NCBI RefSeq assembly: GCF_013303125.1
Contig: NZ_JABTTE010000017.1
Span: 1 to 64,000, forward strand
Direction of reading: 5' to 3'
Source: Calidifontibacillus erzurumensis
GTDB lineage: Bacteria > Bacillota > Bacilli > Bacillales > Bacillaceae_J
Length of the DNA stretch: 64,000 nt
The notes under the pieces are model-generated. The model was not told the DNA's origin. It was given only the letters and a program-made list of their open reading frames with translations, and ran no database searches. The position numbers were made by a program, and so were the translations under genes. Below, piece by piece: positions 26,352 through 35,988 of this stretch (position 1 is its first letter; every line of letters starts with the position of its first letter).

Positions 26352-26807
26352 ATGAGCAAGACTTTTGATCGTTATTCAAGTTTGTTTTTCCTATGTGTTG
26401 GTATTGGATTTATCATTGAAAGTAATAAAATTACCCAAAGCGCTTATGGAAGCAGTGTTGGTCCTGATATATTTCCAAAGGTTCTAGGAATTATTTTAAT
26501 TTTACTGAGTTGCAGGCTTTTCTATGAAACGTTCCGCTACCCGAGGGAAAGTAAAAAGGGAGAAGCTGTAAATTTCAAAAAGTTTGCATCCATTCTTGTT
26601 TCTGCAATTTTATACGCTCTATTCATTGAAAAATTAGGATATGTCATCACTACCTTTGCTTTTTTAGTGATCGGGTTCCAAGTGATGGAAAAAGGCGGAT
26701 GGTGGAAGTCAATTTTAATTTCAGCACTGTTTTCATATGGTGTTTACTATCTATTCGTCGAGGTTTTAGATGGATCATTACCAGGGTTTCCAATTTGGTT
26801 CAGCTAG
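26352..26807 (+). CDS. tctB: Tripartite tricarboxylate transporter, small membrane subunit TctB
   Basis: 151 residues with four hydrophobic helices, starting RYSSLFFLCVGIGFIIESNKI as usual in TctB. The motif SVGPDIFPKVLGIILILLS is a family hallmark. It forms the membrane complex with TctA. It lies 64 bases after tctC and 12 before tctA, with RBS GGAGGTG. Confidence 0.92.
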   Translation: MSKTFDRYSSLFFLCVGIGFIIESNKITQSAYGSSVGPDIFPKVLGIILILLSCRLFYETFRYPRESKKGEAVNFKKFASILVSAILYALFIEKLGYVITTFAFLVIGFQVMEKGGWWKSILISALFSYGVYYLFVEVLDGSLPGFPIWFS

Positions 26808-26819
26808 GAGGTGCGGATA

Positions 26820-28346
26820 ATGGAAACTTTACAATTTCTTGCAGATGGATTTGCAACTGCTCTGCAGTGGCATAACTTAGTTTTTGCTTTTATTGGCGTT
26901 CTTATAGGGACGGCCGTAGGTGTATTACCGGGGATTGGACCGATGAGCGGTGTCGCGTTATTAATACCTGTAACTGCAACAATGACATCAGGATTAGAAC
27001 CTGAAGCAGCGGCAGCAAGTGCCATTATTTTATTAGCAGGTGTTTATTACGGTGCCATGTATGGCGGATCAACGACCTCCATTTTATTAAATACTCCTGG
27101 AGAATCGTCTTCAGTCGTAACAACTTTGGATGGCTATCAAATGGCGAAGAATGGACGGGCTGGTGCAGCTTTAGCAATTGCAGCCATTGGATCATTCGTT
27201 GCCGGAATTATTGCTTTAATAGGTCTGATTGTTCTGGCTGAACCTTTGTCAAACGTTGCTTTATCGTTTGGGCCAGCGGAATATTTTTCATTAATGATTC
27301 TTGGTTTATGTGCGGTGAGTGGGCTGGCAGGAAAATCAATGACAAAGGCACTCATCATGACAGTTGTTGGATTGCTCCTTGCAACGATTGGTATGGATAA
27401 TGTATCTGGTGTTGCCCGTTTTACGTATGATATCCCAGTGTTATATGGTGGTTTGGAATTTTTAACAATCGCTGTAGGTTTATTTGCATTAGGTGAAGTA
27501 TTTAAAACGATCCTTGAAAAAGACGATGGTGGAGGAGCCATTGCAAAAGTCGGGCGCATCCTCCCAACGAAAAAAGATTTAAAAGATAGTTCGGCTCCTA
27601 TTATTCGTGGTTCTTTATTAGGATTTTTTATTGGTGTTCTTCCAGGTGCAGGTGCAACGTTGGCTTCTTTCTTCTCTTACGTTGCAGAGAAAAAGCTTAG
27701 CAAAAATCCAGAGAAATTTGGCCAAGGTGCCATTGAAGGGGTTGCAGGGCCTGAAGCTGCGAATAATGGAGCTTCTGGTGGTGCGTTAATTCCGTTATTA
27801 ACGCTAGGTATCCCTGGTTCCGGAACGACTGCAATCTTAATGGGTGCGCTTATTATGTACAATGTTCAACCAGGCCCATTGCTATTTTCAGATCATCCAA
27901 AAGTAGCTTGGGGACTAATTGCCAGCATGTTTATAGGAAATGTCATGCTACTTTTATTAAATATGCCGCTAGTTAAAGTGTTTGCAAAAATTATAGAGAC
28001 ACCGAAAAAATACTTACTGCCTATTATTATTGCCATTTCAATTTTTGGTGTTTATGCTGTCCAATTTACCGTGTTCGACCTCCTTCTTTTAATCGCTTGT
28101 GGTGTTGTCGGCTACTTTTTAACGAAAAATGATTTTCCGGTTGCCCCGCTAGTATTAGGATTGGTATTAGGCCCAATGATTGAAAACAATATGCGAAGAG
28201 CTTTAACACAATCGAACGGCGATTATATGATTTTCTTGCAAAGTCCGTTATCTCTTAGCTTCTTAATTGTTGCTGCTTTATGGATGTTGATTCCGATTAT
28301 TTTAAAAATGAAAGGGAAAAAGGTCATTATTAATGAAGAAGATTAG
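26820..28346 (+). CDS. tctA: Tripartite tricarboxylate transporter, large permease TctA
   Basis: 508 residues from the ATG at 26820, after GGAGGTG; about twelve helices. The TctA signatures GTAVGVLPGIGPMSGVALLIP, YYGAMYGGSTTSILLNTPGE and GFFIGVLPGAGATLASFFSY are present, and the second half repeats LTLGIPGSGTTAILMGAL. It is the transport channel of the tctCBA system and the last gene of its operon. Confidence 0.95.
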   Translation: METLQFLADGFATALQWHNLVFAFIGVLIGTAVGVLPGIGPMSGVALLIPVTATMTSGLEPEAAAASAIILLAGVYYGAMYGGSTTSILLNTPGESSSVVTTLDGYQMAKNGRAGAALAIAAIGSFVAGIIALIGLIVLAEPLSNVALSFGPAEYFSLMILGLCAVSGLAGKSMTKALIMTVVGLLLATIGMDNVSGVARFTYDIPVLYGGLEFLTIAVGLFALGEVFKTILEKDDGGGAIAKVGRILPTKKDLKDSSAPIIRGSLLGFFIGVLPGAGATLASFFSYVAEKKLSKNPEKFGQGAIEGVAGPEAANNGASGGALIPLLTLGIPGSGTTAILMGALIMYNVQPGPLLFSDHPKVAWGLIASMFIGNVMLLLLNMPLVKVFAKIIETPKKYLLPIIIAISIFGVYAVQFTVFDLLLLIACGVVGYFLTKNDFPVAPLVLGLVLGPMIENNMRRALTQSNGDYMIFLQSPLSLSFLIVAALWMLIPIILKMKGKKVIINEED

Positions 28347-28349
28347 GTT

Positions 28350-28386
28350 GGGACAAGGGGGGCATGTACCTTGTCCCGGTTGTTTT
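28350..28386 (+). terminator. Terminator of tctCBA
   Basis: GGGACAAGG pairs with CCTTGTCCC across a 10-base loop, followed by GGTTGTTTTC. Confidence 0.8.
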
Positions 28387-28419
28387 CAGTCCTTAAATTA
28401 GCTAGAAAGAAGGGCTGTT

Positions 28420-29343
28420 ATGGATGTATTTTTTCTCATTGTAACAAAAGTCATTTTTCCGATCTTTTTGCTCATTGGTACAGGTGTTTTATTACATCGC
28501 AAATTTGAACTGGATTTGAATACTCTATCTAAATTAAGCACTTATTTTCTGCTGCCTGCTGTTTGTTTCGTCAATATCTATGAAGGAAATTTGTCGTGGA
28601 AACTAATTGGACAGCTCATCGTTTACTTGCTTTGTTTTACGTCTCTATTAATTTTATTAGGTTTTGTTATAGGGAAGCTTTGTAGATTTGATCAAAAAAT
28701 ATCAGCCAGTTACCGGAATAGTTTAGTATTAATAAACTCAGGGAATTTCGGCTTACCCATTAGTGAATTGTTATTCCATGCAAATCCTATCGGGATATCA
28801 ATTCAAGTCATCATATCGATTTATCAAAATATATTAACGTTTACGTATGGCCTTTTTAACTCCGTTTCTTCAGAAAGGAAAGGTCTTCGGCCATTATTGG
28901 AAATTATGAAACTGCCTATTATTTACGCTCTCATTTTGGCAATTTTATTACGTGCTTTCCATATTGAAATTCCAGATATCATTTGGGATCCTGTTGAAAG
29001 TGTTTCAAATGCATTTTTAGCTATCGCGCTTATTACTTTAGGCGCTCAAGTTGCTCATTTAAAATTGAATCGACTCTCCCTTGAGTTGTTGATGAGTATC
29101 GTTGGAAGATTAATTCTATCACCAGTTATTTCTTTATTGCTTATTTTGTCACTCGGTATTCAAGGGGTTGCAGCACAGGCATTATTGATTGCTAGTTCTT
29201 TCCCAACTTCTAGAAATAGTGCATTGTTGGCATTAGAATATAACAACAATCCTGAGTATGCAGCCCAAGTTGTTCTACTAACAACGATATGCAGTAGTAT
29301 TACCGTTGCTGTTGTTGTGTATATTGCAAAAATCATTTTTTAG
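28420..29343 (+). CDS. AEC-family (auxin efflux carrier-like) transporter
   Basis: 307 residues with about ten helices. The order VIFPIFLLIGTGVLLHRKF, then VLINSGNFGLPISELLF, then ASSFPTSRNSALLALEYN is that of bacterial AEC proteins, which export or exchange malate and other organic acids or unknown solutes. Its position after tctCBA fits organic-acid transport, but it has its own ribosome site and lies after the tct terminator. Confidence 0.88.
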   Translation: MDVFFLIVTKVIFPIFLLIGTGVLLHRKFELDLNTLSKLSTYFLLPAVCFVNIYEGNLSWKLIGQLIVYLLCFTSLLILLGFVIGKLCRFDQKISASYRNSLVLINSGNFGLPISELLFHANPIGISIQVIISIYQNILTFTYGLFNSVSSERKGLRPLLEIMKLPIIYALILAILLRAFHIEIPDIIWDPVESVSNAFLAIALITLGAQVAHLKLNRLSLELLMSIVGRLILSPVISLLLILSLGIQGVAAQALLIASSFPTSRNSALLALEYNNNPEYAAQVVLLTTICSSITVAVVVYIAKIIF

Positions 29344-29358
29344 TCAATGAAATGGAAG

Positions 29359-29391
29359 TAGTCCCGGGACGGTGTGGCTGTCCCGAGACTA
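29359..29391. terminator. Bidirectional terminator
   Basis: TAGTCCCGGGAC pairs with GTCCCGAGACTA between the convergent AEC and pabBC genes. Confidence 0.75.
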
Positions 29392-29392
29392 G

Positions 29393-31153
29393 TTATTCTA
29401 TCAATTCCACCTCTAACCATTTTCGTACACTATTTATAAACCATATTTTGCTGCATTTTTTTAGATCGTCTAACGTTAAACGTTTTTCCTGAATTTCTCC
29501 GTTTTTCAAAAGCGCTTCACGGAATGTTCCAGCAAGCAAACCGCTTTTGACAGGAGGGGTTAAGCAAATTCCGTCTATTTCTAAGACGATATTTCCATTC
29601 GTAAATTCCGTAATCTCGCCATGTTTATTCCATAGTAAAATATCAAAAGCGTCAGGGCTTTTTTTCTTTTGAAAGTAAGTATATACGTCTCGATTTGTTG
29701 TTTTATGATATAAAAACGGGTTGTTTATTTCAATTGGTTCATCAGCTAGAACTACTTTGAGCGGAGCTTCTAGCTTCATAATTGGCTGAGATTCGACCAT
29801 TATTTCACCACGATTGGATAAAAGAAAACGAACTTTGAACTCGCCGTGATCATGTTGTTTTGCCAAATTATTTAATGCATATTGAACTTCTTCTTTGTTA
29901 AATGGATAGCCAAAATAATGTGCTGAATTTTGCAATCGATTGAGATGTTCATTTAGTAAAAAGAGCTTTCCATCTTGTAATAATAAGCTTTCAAGCAATT
30001 GAAAATCTGATCTTTCTACTTTCAGCAGCCTTGCTTTTGCTACAACTTCATCATATTCATCTTCGGCAGTTGAATCCCAAGTAATTCCGCCGCCTACACC
30101 GTACGTTGCTTTACCAGTTTCATGATGAATAACGATTGTTCTGATTGGAACATTAAAAACCGCTTCCTTGTTAGGGGTAATAAACCCGATGGCGCCGCAA
30201 TAAACATCCCGAGGTGTTTGTTCAAGTTCTTCGATGATTTCCATTGTGCGTACTTTTGGTGCACCTGTAATCGATCCACATGGAAAAAGTGCTTTGAACA
30301 TGTCAACCAATTGAATATTGGCCGGAACTTTTGCTGTAACGGTTGAAGTCATTTGGTGAACCGTCGGGTACCTTTCAATTTCAAAAAGTTTAGGGACTTG
30401 TACCGTTCCTTTTTCAGCTATTGTTCCTAAGTCATTCCGAAGCAAATCGACAATCATAACATTTTCTGCACGATTTTTTTCTGAAAAATAAAGTGATTTT
30501 GCAATAGCTTCATCTTCAATGAATGTAAGTCCGCGTTTGGCTGTCCCTTTCATTGGACGTGTTGTTATCATATCATTTTTATAGTGAAAAAAGAGTTCAG
30601 GTGAAGCGGACAAAATGCTATGAGTCATTGTATTAATGTAAGCGCAGTAGTTGGAGCTTTGCGCTTTTTTTAGTCTTTGAAAAAATGCAATATCATCCCC
30701 TTCAAATTGGGAATAAAGACGAATAGTGTAGTTAACTTGGTATGTATCGCCGCTTGCAATGTAGCTCTTAATGGAAGAAATCGACCGCTGGTACTCTTCC
30801 TTACTAACAGTGGGGTGCCAATCCTCAATTGTATATGAACCAGAGCTGATGAGCGGCTGGGACACCGGTTCGGAAAAAATGCCAAACCAGAGGAAAGGCA
30901 TGGAAGGATTACGATTGACTTTAAAAGCTTTATCAAATGCAGGAGCGCTCTCATAGGAAAGAAAGCCGGCAGCGTAAAAACCGTTTTGAACTTCCTCCTG
31001 AATCATTTGAAGGCATGGTACTACATCTTCAATTTGATGGGCGGCAATAATTTTTATTGGATTACAAAAGGTTAGAGGTTCGATTTCACCTGAAAAATTA
31101 GCAAATTCAAAAGATAAAATCGGAGCATCGTTATGTAAACTTTTTATTTTCAT
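29393..31153 (-). CDS. pabBC: Aminodeoxychorismate synthase component I fused to aminodeoxychorismate lyase
   Basis: 586 residues. Residues 1 to about 375 are a chorismate-binding enzyme (YQVNYTIRLYSQFEGD, SPELFFHYKNDMITTRPMKGTAKRG, LFPCGSITGAPKVRTMEIIEELE) of the PabB type. From about 390 a class IV aminotransferase-like domain (LLLQDGKLFLLNEHLNRL..., EITEFTNGNIVLEI, GLLAGTFREALLKNG) corresponds to PabC, the PLP-dependent lyase. Together they make 4-aminobenzoate for folate from chorismate and ammonia; the glutamine amidotransferase PabA is not nearby. Such fusions are common in Firmicutes. It is monocistronic. Confidence 0.93.
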   Translation of the reverse strand: MKIKSLHNDAPILSFEFANFSGEIEPLTFCNPIKIIAAHQIEDVVPCLQMIQEEVQNGFYAAGFLSYESAPAFDKAFKVNRNPSMPFLWFGIFSEPVSQPLISSGSYTIEDWHPTVSKEEYQRSISSIKSYIASGDTYQVNYTIRLYSQFEGDDIAFFQRLKKAQSSNYCAYINTMTHSILSASPELFFHYKNDMITTRPMKGTAKRGLTFIEDEAIAKSLYFSEKNRAENVMIVDLLRNDLGTIAEKGTVQVPKLFEIERYPTVHQMTSTVTAKVPANIQLVDMFKALFPCGSITGAPKVRTMEIIEELEQTPRDVYCGAIGFITPNKEAVFNVPIRTIVIHHETGKATYGVGGGITWDSTAEDEYDEVVAKARLLKVERSDFQLLESLLLQDGKLFLLNEHLNRLQNSAHYFGYPFNKEEVQYALNNLAKQHDHGEFKVRFLLSNRGEIMVESQPIMKLEAPLKVVLADEPIEINNPFLYHKTTNRDVYTYFQKKKSPDAFDILLWNKHGEITEFTNGNIVLEIDGICLTPPVKSGLLAGTFREALLKNGEIQEKRLTLDDLKKCSKIWFINSVRKWLEVELIE

Positions 31154-31377
31154 AATGATCCTATTCCTTTATTAAAGCAGTTTTCTATAGTAGTAATGTC
31201 ATTATTTTAAGTGAATTAGGAAAATGGGGCAAGAATCTATAGAATGGTTCTATTTTTTTGAAGCTTTAATGGCAAAATAGATGAGGGCAATCGGTTTTTC
31301 CTAAGGCTGTAGAAAAGGGAAGAGGTCTTTATGAAATAAAAAAATATATTTGATTTGGAAATAACACATTTTACATG

Positions 31378-31610
31378 AAAAAAGGGGATCGAATCTTATG
31401 ATTTTTTGTAAAGAAAGTGTTGGCGACAACGGTTTCTTGATGATGGTTATGATTCAAACAAAAGATGGACTGCTAATATTTCGAAATGTGATCAACGATC
31501 TTTTTAAGAATTCTGTTGATTTTCTAATAGATGAACTTTGTTTGTCCACCAACAGTAGAACTTTAAGCTGTAGGAATTACCATTTTGCCGAAGAGCGATC
31601 CCCTTTTTTT
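31378..31610. repeat. 233-bp element with 14-bp perfect inverted ends
   Basis: AAAAAAGGGGATCG at 31378-31391 is repeated inverted as CGATCCCCTTTTTT at 31596-31609. The inside contains an open frame of 72 codons without a recognisable family. The shape is that of a MITE or a decayed insertion sequence, but no target duplication is clear and no transposase motif is visible. Confidence 0.5.
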
Positions 31611-31927
31611 GAATAAACTCAACGTAACTTTTGTTTTGACTATAAAAAAGTTCTTTTCATTCTTGACAAGTGGAGTTGGGATCTTAGTAGACGTTGTCTT
31701 GCTTTGTAGACTACGTGATCTGCCGGGCTTTCTTCATTTAAATGCATCTTATTTACTTATGAAAAGGTATACGAAATCGGCAGATGGTTCGTTTCATTAG
31801 CAAAAATGAGTGAAAAGTCGCGGGTGCCTGTTCCGGCTGACTGTGTGGTTGCAGGGCATGATTGCAAGATTGTCAGCCCTTCGCTAGTTGAAATGTTCTT
31901 GTATGGTTTGGAAAGAGTGCCACCCGT
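31611..31927. other. Intergenic stretch without recognisable genes
   Basis: Follows the inverted-repeat element. Short open frames exist on the plus strand but lack ribosome sites and family features. A hairpin-like segment with GGTGCC...GGCTGAC / GTCAGCC lies at about 31826-31880. Confidence 0.4.
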
Positions 31928-32209
31928 TTATTCAATTGTCATTGATTTAGGTGCTTGCTCTCCTTCATACCAGTCGAATTCAATCTCAAAGGAGTGCTTA
32001 TCTCCTTTTTGAGTGTACTTAAATTCAACTTTGATTTGACCGGTAGGTTGGACGATAACTTGTTCTTCCCCTTGAACAATCGTAAATTTTCCTTCTTCTT
32101 TAAGTTTTTGCGCCACTTTTTCAAGCATAGCAGCGAAATCCATTGGTGAAAGCTGTTCTTTATGCTTCAACAAGACTTGTGTGGCTGGTTTGGTCATTTC
32201 ATTCATCAT
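31928..32209 (-). CDS. Amphi-Trp domain protein
   Basis: 93 residues from the ATG at 32209, just after AAAGGAGGGATT. The C-terminal half (QPTGQIKVEFKYTQKGDKHSF, then EIEFDW) has the alternating pattern and final Trp of the amphi-Trp family, a small domain of unknown function found in bacteria and archaea. The N-terminal half is helical (MDFAAMLEKVAQKLKEEGKF). The protein is cytoplasmic and monocistronic. Confidence 0.8.
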   Translation of the reverse strand: MMNEMTKPATQVLLKHKEQLSPMDFAAMLEKVAQKLKEEGKFTIVQGEEQVIVQPTGQIKVEFKYTQKGDKHSFEIEFDWYEGEQAPKSMTIE

Positions 32210-32490
32210 AATCCCTCCTTTCACTTTTAATTTAATTATAATATAAATTGTTGGTAGAAAGCCGTATAAATATGTACAAATATGGCAACTTTTCAGGTTT
32301 GTTGTATGAATCTTGGAGTGGGGTTTGAAATTTCAAAAATATGAATTGAGTTATTTTACTAGAAGATTTTTTATGTAAGTTGATGGGAACCAATTGGTTT
32401 CTGTTGGTAATAAGAGAAGTCTAAGAGGAGTCTAACAAATTCAAAGATCTTTTCAACTGATAAAGGATGACTATGGATTTCAAAAAATAT
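32210..32490. other. Intergenic region upstream of the amphi-Trp gene
   Basis: AT-rich DNA that should carry the leftward promoter of the amphi-Trp gene. No other element is seen. Confidence 0.4.
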
Positions 32491-32522
32491 TTCAGTCCGA
32501 ATTTTACTCCATTCGGACTGAA
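32491..32522 (-). terminator. Terminator of the GGDEF gene
   Basis: TTCAGTCCGAAT pairs with ATTCGGACTGAA directly after the stop at 32525; T-rich on the minus strand. Confidence 0.85.
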
Positions 32523-32524
32523 AG

Positions 32525-34090
32525 TTATAGAAGATCTACATCATATATTGTCGTTCTATTTCTACCATCATTTTTTGATTGATAGAGGGCGGCATCTGCT
32601 CTTTTGATAACCATTTCCGGTGCTTCGTCATCTTTTTGATATGAAGAAATCCCTAATGAAATTGTGATGGGTTCTCCAGTTGGCGAAGGAGTTTGGGAAA
32701 TGGTTGTGCGTAAACGTTCAGCTAATGCATAAGCATCTTTTTCATCTTTTTCTTTTAGAAGAATGGCGAATTCCTCTCCGCCATAACGGTAACATAAATC
32801 TTCTTCCCGGGTTGTGTTCATCATTATTTGTGCCAGGAATCGAAGCACATCATCACCAACTAAATGGCCATGAACATCATTTACTTGTTTAAAACGGTCA
32901 ATGTCGAGCATGATTAACGAAAAAGGTGTTTTATGATTGAAATACTTTTGAATTTCGAGATCAAATGCTCTGCGGTTTGCTAATCCTGTGAGACCATCTT
33001 GTTGGATTTGTCTATTAAGCATTTGAAAATGTTGTTGAATATGTTGATATAGTTGTTTCACCTCATATATGTAAGATTTAATTTCCATACGATGAATGGA
33101 CTGTCCGTTTGTTTTAGGGAAGATTGCTTCTTCAGAAAATCTAGCAAGCTTATTAATAGGCTTCGTAATATGATTTGTAAAAAAGGAAGCTATTAATAAG
33201 ACCGCCAATAACATCGGCAGTGACTGAAATATAATTTTATTCGTTAAATCTTGAAGAGGCTTATCGATAACAGAGGTAGGAGTTAGTGTAATAACACCCC
33301 AACCAGTCTGTTCAACATAAGCATAGCCGGCAAAATATTTGTTACCTTGATTCGTAATTGTTTGTTTTGCTCCGCTTTTTCCTTGTAACACCGTTTGGAC
33401 AAGCGGATGATTAGCGATTGATTCGTTAATTCTCTTTGAATTGGGATGATAGATGATTCGTCCAGTCCGATCTACAACAAAGACAGATGATTCATCTAAA
33501 AAATCATGCTCATGCAAAATTCTCTTTAAAGAATTATCTTGTTGTAAGTAAATGGTGCCATTAACAACTCCTATAAAATTGCCGGAATTATCAAAAATTG
33601 GATGTGAGACGAGGACCTCTAGATTGCCGCTTTGTGCAAAATAAGGATCTGAGATAAACGGCTTTTTATTTGTTAAAGCTTGTTTCATTAATGGATCAGT
33701 AATTTTCATCCCCGGCTTCAAAATATTCGGGCTTTCTTGTATTTCTAATGGACTTATTAATTGAATGACACCGCCTGTATCAGTCGTGTATAGAGAGTTA
33801 TAATAGCCGCGATTGGCTGCCAGCCATTCGTCTAACTTAGTTTGACTAATTGGTTCTTTGCCAATAATGCGTGCTAATGTACCTAGATTTTGCTGCATAT
33901 TATATAAAAAGCCGTTCGTGCTTAAAGCTACCTTTTTTGCATAACGGTAATTATTTTCAAGATGATTTTCGGTTAATATATTTTTCAGTGCTTGGTTTGT
34001 CAAATACCAATGGATCATCGTCGTACTAAAAACTGTAAAAACTGCTAATAAACTGAGAGCGACTTTTAGTCTTACACCTTTTTTGTACAT
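32525..34090 (-). CDS. Membrane-bound diguanylate cyclase with dCache sensor
   Basis: 521 residues. Helix 1 (VALSLLAVFTVFSTTMI) is followed by an extracellular dCache_1 domain (about 35-290: GGVIQLISPLE, DPYFAQSGNLEVLVSHPIFD, GRIIYHPNS), helix 2 near residue 295, and a C-terminal GGDEF domain with DGLTGLANRRAF, DIDRFKQVND and the active-site loop YGGEEFAIL. GGEEF is a catalytically competent variant, so it should make cyclic di-GMP. The cache domain suggests control by a small external ligand. It is monocistronic. Confidence 0.93.
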   Translation of the reverse strand: MYKKGVRLKVALSLLAVFTVFSTTMIHWYLTNQALKNILTENHLENNYRYAKKVALSTNGFLYNMQQNLGTLARIIGKEPISQTKLDEWLAANRGYYNSLYTTDTGGVIQLISPLEIQESPNILKPGMKITDPLMKQALTNKKPFISDPYFAQSGNLEVLVSHPIFDNSGNFIGVVNGTIYLQQDNSLKRILHEHDFLDESSVFVVDRTGRIIYHPNSKRINESIANHPLVQTVLQGKSGAKQTITNQGNKYFAGYAYVEQTGWGVITLTPTSVIDKPLQDLTNKIIFQSLPMLLAVLLIASFFTNHITKPINKLARFSEEAIFPKTNGQSIHRMEIKSYIYEVKQLYQHIQQHFQMLNRQIQQDGLTGLANRRAFDLEIQKYFNHKTPFSLIMLDIDRFKQVNDVHGHLVGDDVLRFLAQIMMNTTREEDLCYRYGGEEFAILLKEKDEKDAYALAERLRTTISQTPSPTGEPITISLGISSYQKDDEAPEMVIKRADAALYQSKNDGRNRTTIYDVDLL

Positions 34091-34272
34091 ATAAATCTCC
34101 CCTTAATTGAGGTCATCTACGTTTATGCGGGAAGTTTAAAATCAAATTCATGCTAAATTGACCTAATAGTAAACTAGGGACAAGCTTAATTCTATAGTAT
34201 AATTTTACCAATATAAAGGAGATATTTATATAGAAAATATTGTACATATTTGTGACAGGTAATGGATTGCAT

Positions 34273-34316
34273 AAAAAAGCGCCAAATCAACAGCGGCGAA
34301 CTGCAGATTTGGCGTT
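34273..34316 (-). terminator. Terminator of the nos operon
   Basis: GCGCCAAATC pairs with GATTTGGCGT; on the minus strand it runs into six T. It lies right after the nosF stop. Confidence 0.85.
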
Positions 34317-34322
34317 TCAGCT

Positions 34323-35036
34323 TTAAGCAACGATATTTGCTTTTTCAAGAAGTTTTAGAAAAACATCCTCGAGTGTATTTGTATTGTATTTAGCATAAAT
34401 GTCTTGCAAGTTGCCACTTTCTTTTACTTGACCTTCAAATAAAATAAAAATGCGATCGGAAATTTCAGCAACATCTCTCATAATATGGCTGCTTAAAATA
34501 ACAGTTTTCCACTCTTTTGTTAATTCCTTTATTATTTTCTTGAACTCTATGACCCAATATGGATCTAAGCCATTCGTTGGTTCATCGAAAATATAGACAT
34601 CGCAATCGGCGAGTAGAGCTTGAGCAAGATTTACACGTTGTGCCATTCCTTTTGAAAAAGATCCGATTTTTTGATGGCGAACATCCCAGAGCCCCACTTT
34701 TTTTAAGATCGCATCAATGTCAGCGAAACTTGCATCAACGAATGTTTTGTAATAGTTTAATACTTCAACAGGTGACAATTCTTTTGGAAAATTCATATGG
34801 TCAGGCATATAGCCGAACCATTTTTTCTTAGTCGTATGAAAATGGATCGTACCTGATGAAGGTTTTTCAATTCCTGTTATCAGTTTTATTAATGTACTTT
34901 TTCCCGCTCCATTTCCGCCACAGAAAACAACACATTCCCCTTTATAAATGGAAAGGTCGGTCGGAAATAATACTTGTTTTTTTCCATAAGATTTTGTAAC
35001 ATTTTTTACTTCAAGAATCAAACCGTTATTAGCCAA
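34323..35036 (-). CDS. nosF: ABC transporter ATP-binding protein NosF
   Basis: 237 residues with Walker A GGNGAGKST, signature FSKGMAQRVNLAQAL, Walker B VYIFDEPTNGLDP and the switch His in LSSHIM. The gene order nosD-nosL-nosY-nosF marks it as NosF, which with NosY and NosD supplies sulfur for the CuZ centre of nitrous oxide reductase. The start overlaps the end of nosY by 8 bases. The protein is cytoplasmic. Confidence 0.85.
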   Translation of the reverse strand: MANNGLILEVKNVTKSYGKKQVLFPTDLSIYKGECVVFCGGNGAGKSTLIKLITGIEKPSSGTIHFHTTKKKWFGYMPDHMNFPKELSPVEVLNYYKTFVDASFADIDAILKKVGLWDVRHQKIGSFSKGMAQRVNLAQALLADCDVYIFDEPTNGLDPYWVIEFKKIIKELTKEWKTVILSSHIMRDVAEISDRIFILFEGQVKESGNLQDIYAKYNTNTLEDVFLKLLEKANIVA

Positions 35037-35988
35037 GGCGATCTCTCCTTTTAGCTATCGTAAAATTGGCCAGAAATAAGGCGATGGCAATCATGAAAAG
35101 GGATGATAAAACTACATAATTTGTAAAACGGCCGCTTTGCCCCCATTGATCGATAATTAAATATTCCGGTCCAAAAATATAGTTAGCATTCAATTTCGTG
35201 ATGGACCAGACTCGTAATGATTCAATTGGATTGGATAAAATGAGAGCAAGCATGCTGTTTAATTTGTATGCATATGGTATGAGATCAACGATCGAAAAAA
35301 TGATAAACTCATAACCGAAAACTAGAAAGCTCCAAGCGCATAAAGCAAAGGACAAACCCTGCATTCTTGTAGAGCTTATAGCGCCAATGAATACTGAAAG
35401 GGCAGAAAAAGTGATAATCAGAAAAATATTTAATAAAATCAATGTTTTGTAATAGCTTATTTCCGCACCGTCCGTTGTTAAAAAAATGATAACGCCAAAT
35501 AATCCATACGTAATACCTAATGCAACGAGAAGTGAAATAGAGAGTGCTAAAAATTTGCTTAATAAATAATAAAAGTAAGGTTTTTGATACGTTCGATAGA
35601 GAGACAGCCGGCCATCTTCTTTATCGGCGACAATCGCATTCGTACCAAAAATTAAACTAATAATCGGCATTACCCATAACGATAAATTCATTAATAAGGC
35701 CATGGCACGATTGTATCCGGATTTTTCATCGATAGTGCTTTCGTCTTGTTGGATTTCTTCTAATCCAAAATAAGATGGATCGATCGTACCGGTATCAATT
35801 TTTATTCCTGAATCTGCGAGGCCATAGCTTATTTCTTGCGGATCAGCTTCCAATGACTTTAGACCATAAAAGTAGAATAGAGCTGCCATAATCAATAGTA
35901 AAAGCATAAAATTGAGCAGCCACTTACTCCGCAATAACAGCCGCAATTCGTAAGAGGTCATTGCCCTTAAAGTTTGGAAAGCTTTCAT
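35029..35988 (-). CDS. nosY: ABC transporter permease NosY
   Basis: 319 residues from the ATG at 35988, nine bases after AAAGGG. It is an ABC-2 type permease with a helix at about 22-42, a large outer loop (residues 43-105), and five further helices. GTNAIVADKEDGRLSLYRTYQKPYFYYLLSKF is the coupling region also seen in NosY. It forms a complex with NosF and the secreted NosD. A 255-bp gap separates it from nosL. Confidence 0.83.
   Translation of the reverse strand: MKAFQTLRAMTSYELRLLLRSKWLLNFMLLLLIMAALFYFYGLKSLEADPQEISYGLADSGIKIDTGTIDPSYFGLEEIQQDESTIDEKSGYNRAMALLMNLSLWVMPIISLIFGTNAIVADKEDGRLSLYRTYQKPYFYYLLSKFLALSISLLVALGITYGLFGVIIFLTTDGAEISYYKTLILLNIFLIITFSALSVFIGAISSTRMQGLSFALCAWSFLVFGYEFIIFSIVDLIPYAYKLNSMLALILSNPIESLRVWSITKLNANYIFGPEYLIIDQWGQSGRFTNYVVLSSLFMIAIALFLANFTIAKRRDRLG

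Noticed and set aside
31398-31616. 72-codon frame inside the inverted-repeat element
   Set aside because: No ribosome site, no recognisable motif, and it runs through the right inverted end. It was considered as a transposase remnant, but nothing supports that.
31806-32012. 68-codon plus-strand frame
   Set aside because: Overlaps the amphi-Trp gene on the other strand and has no ribosome site.
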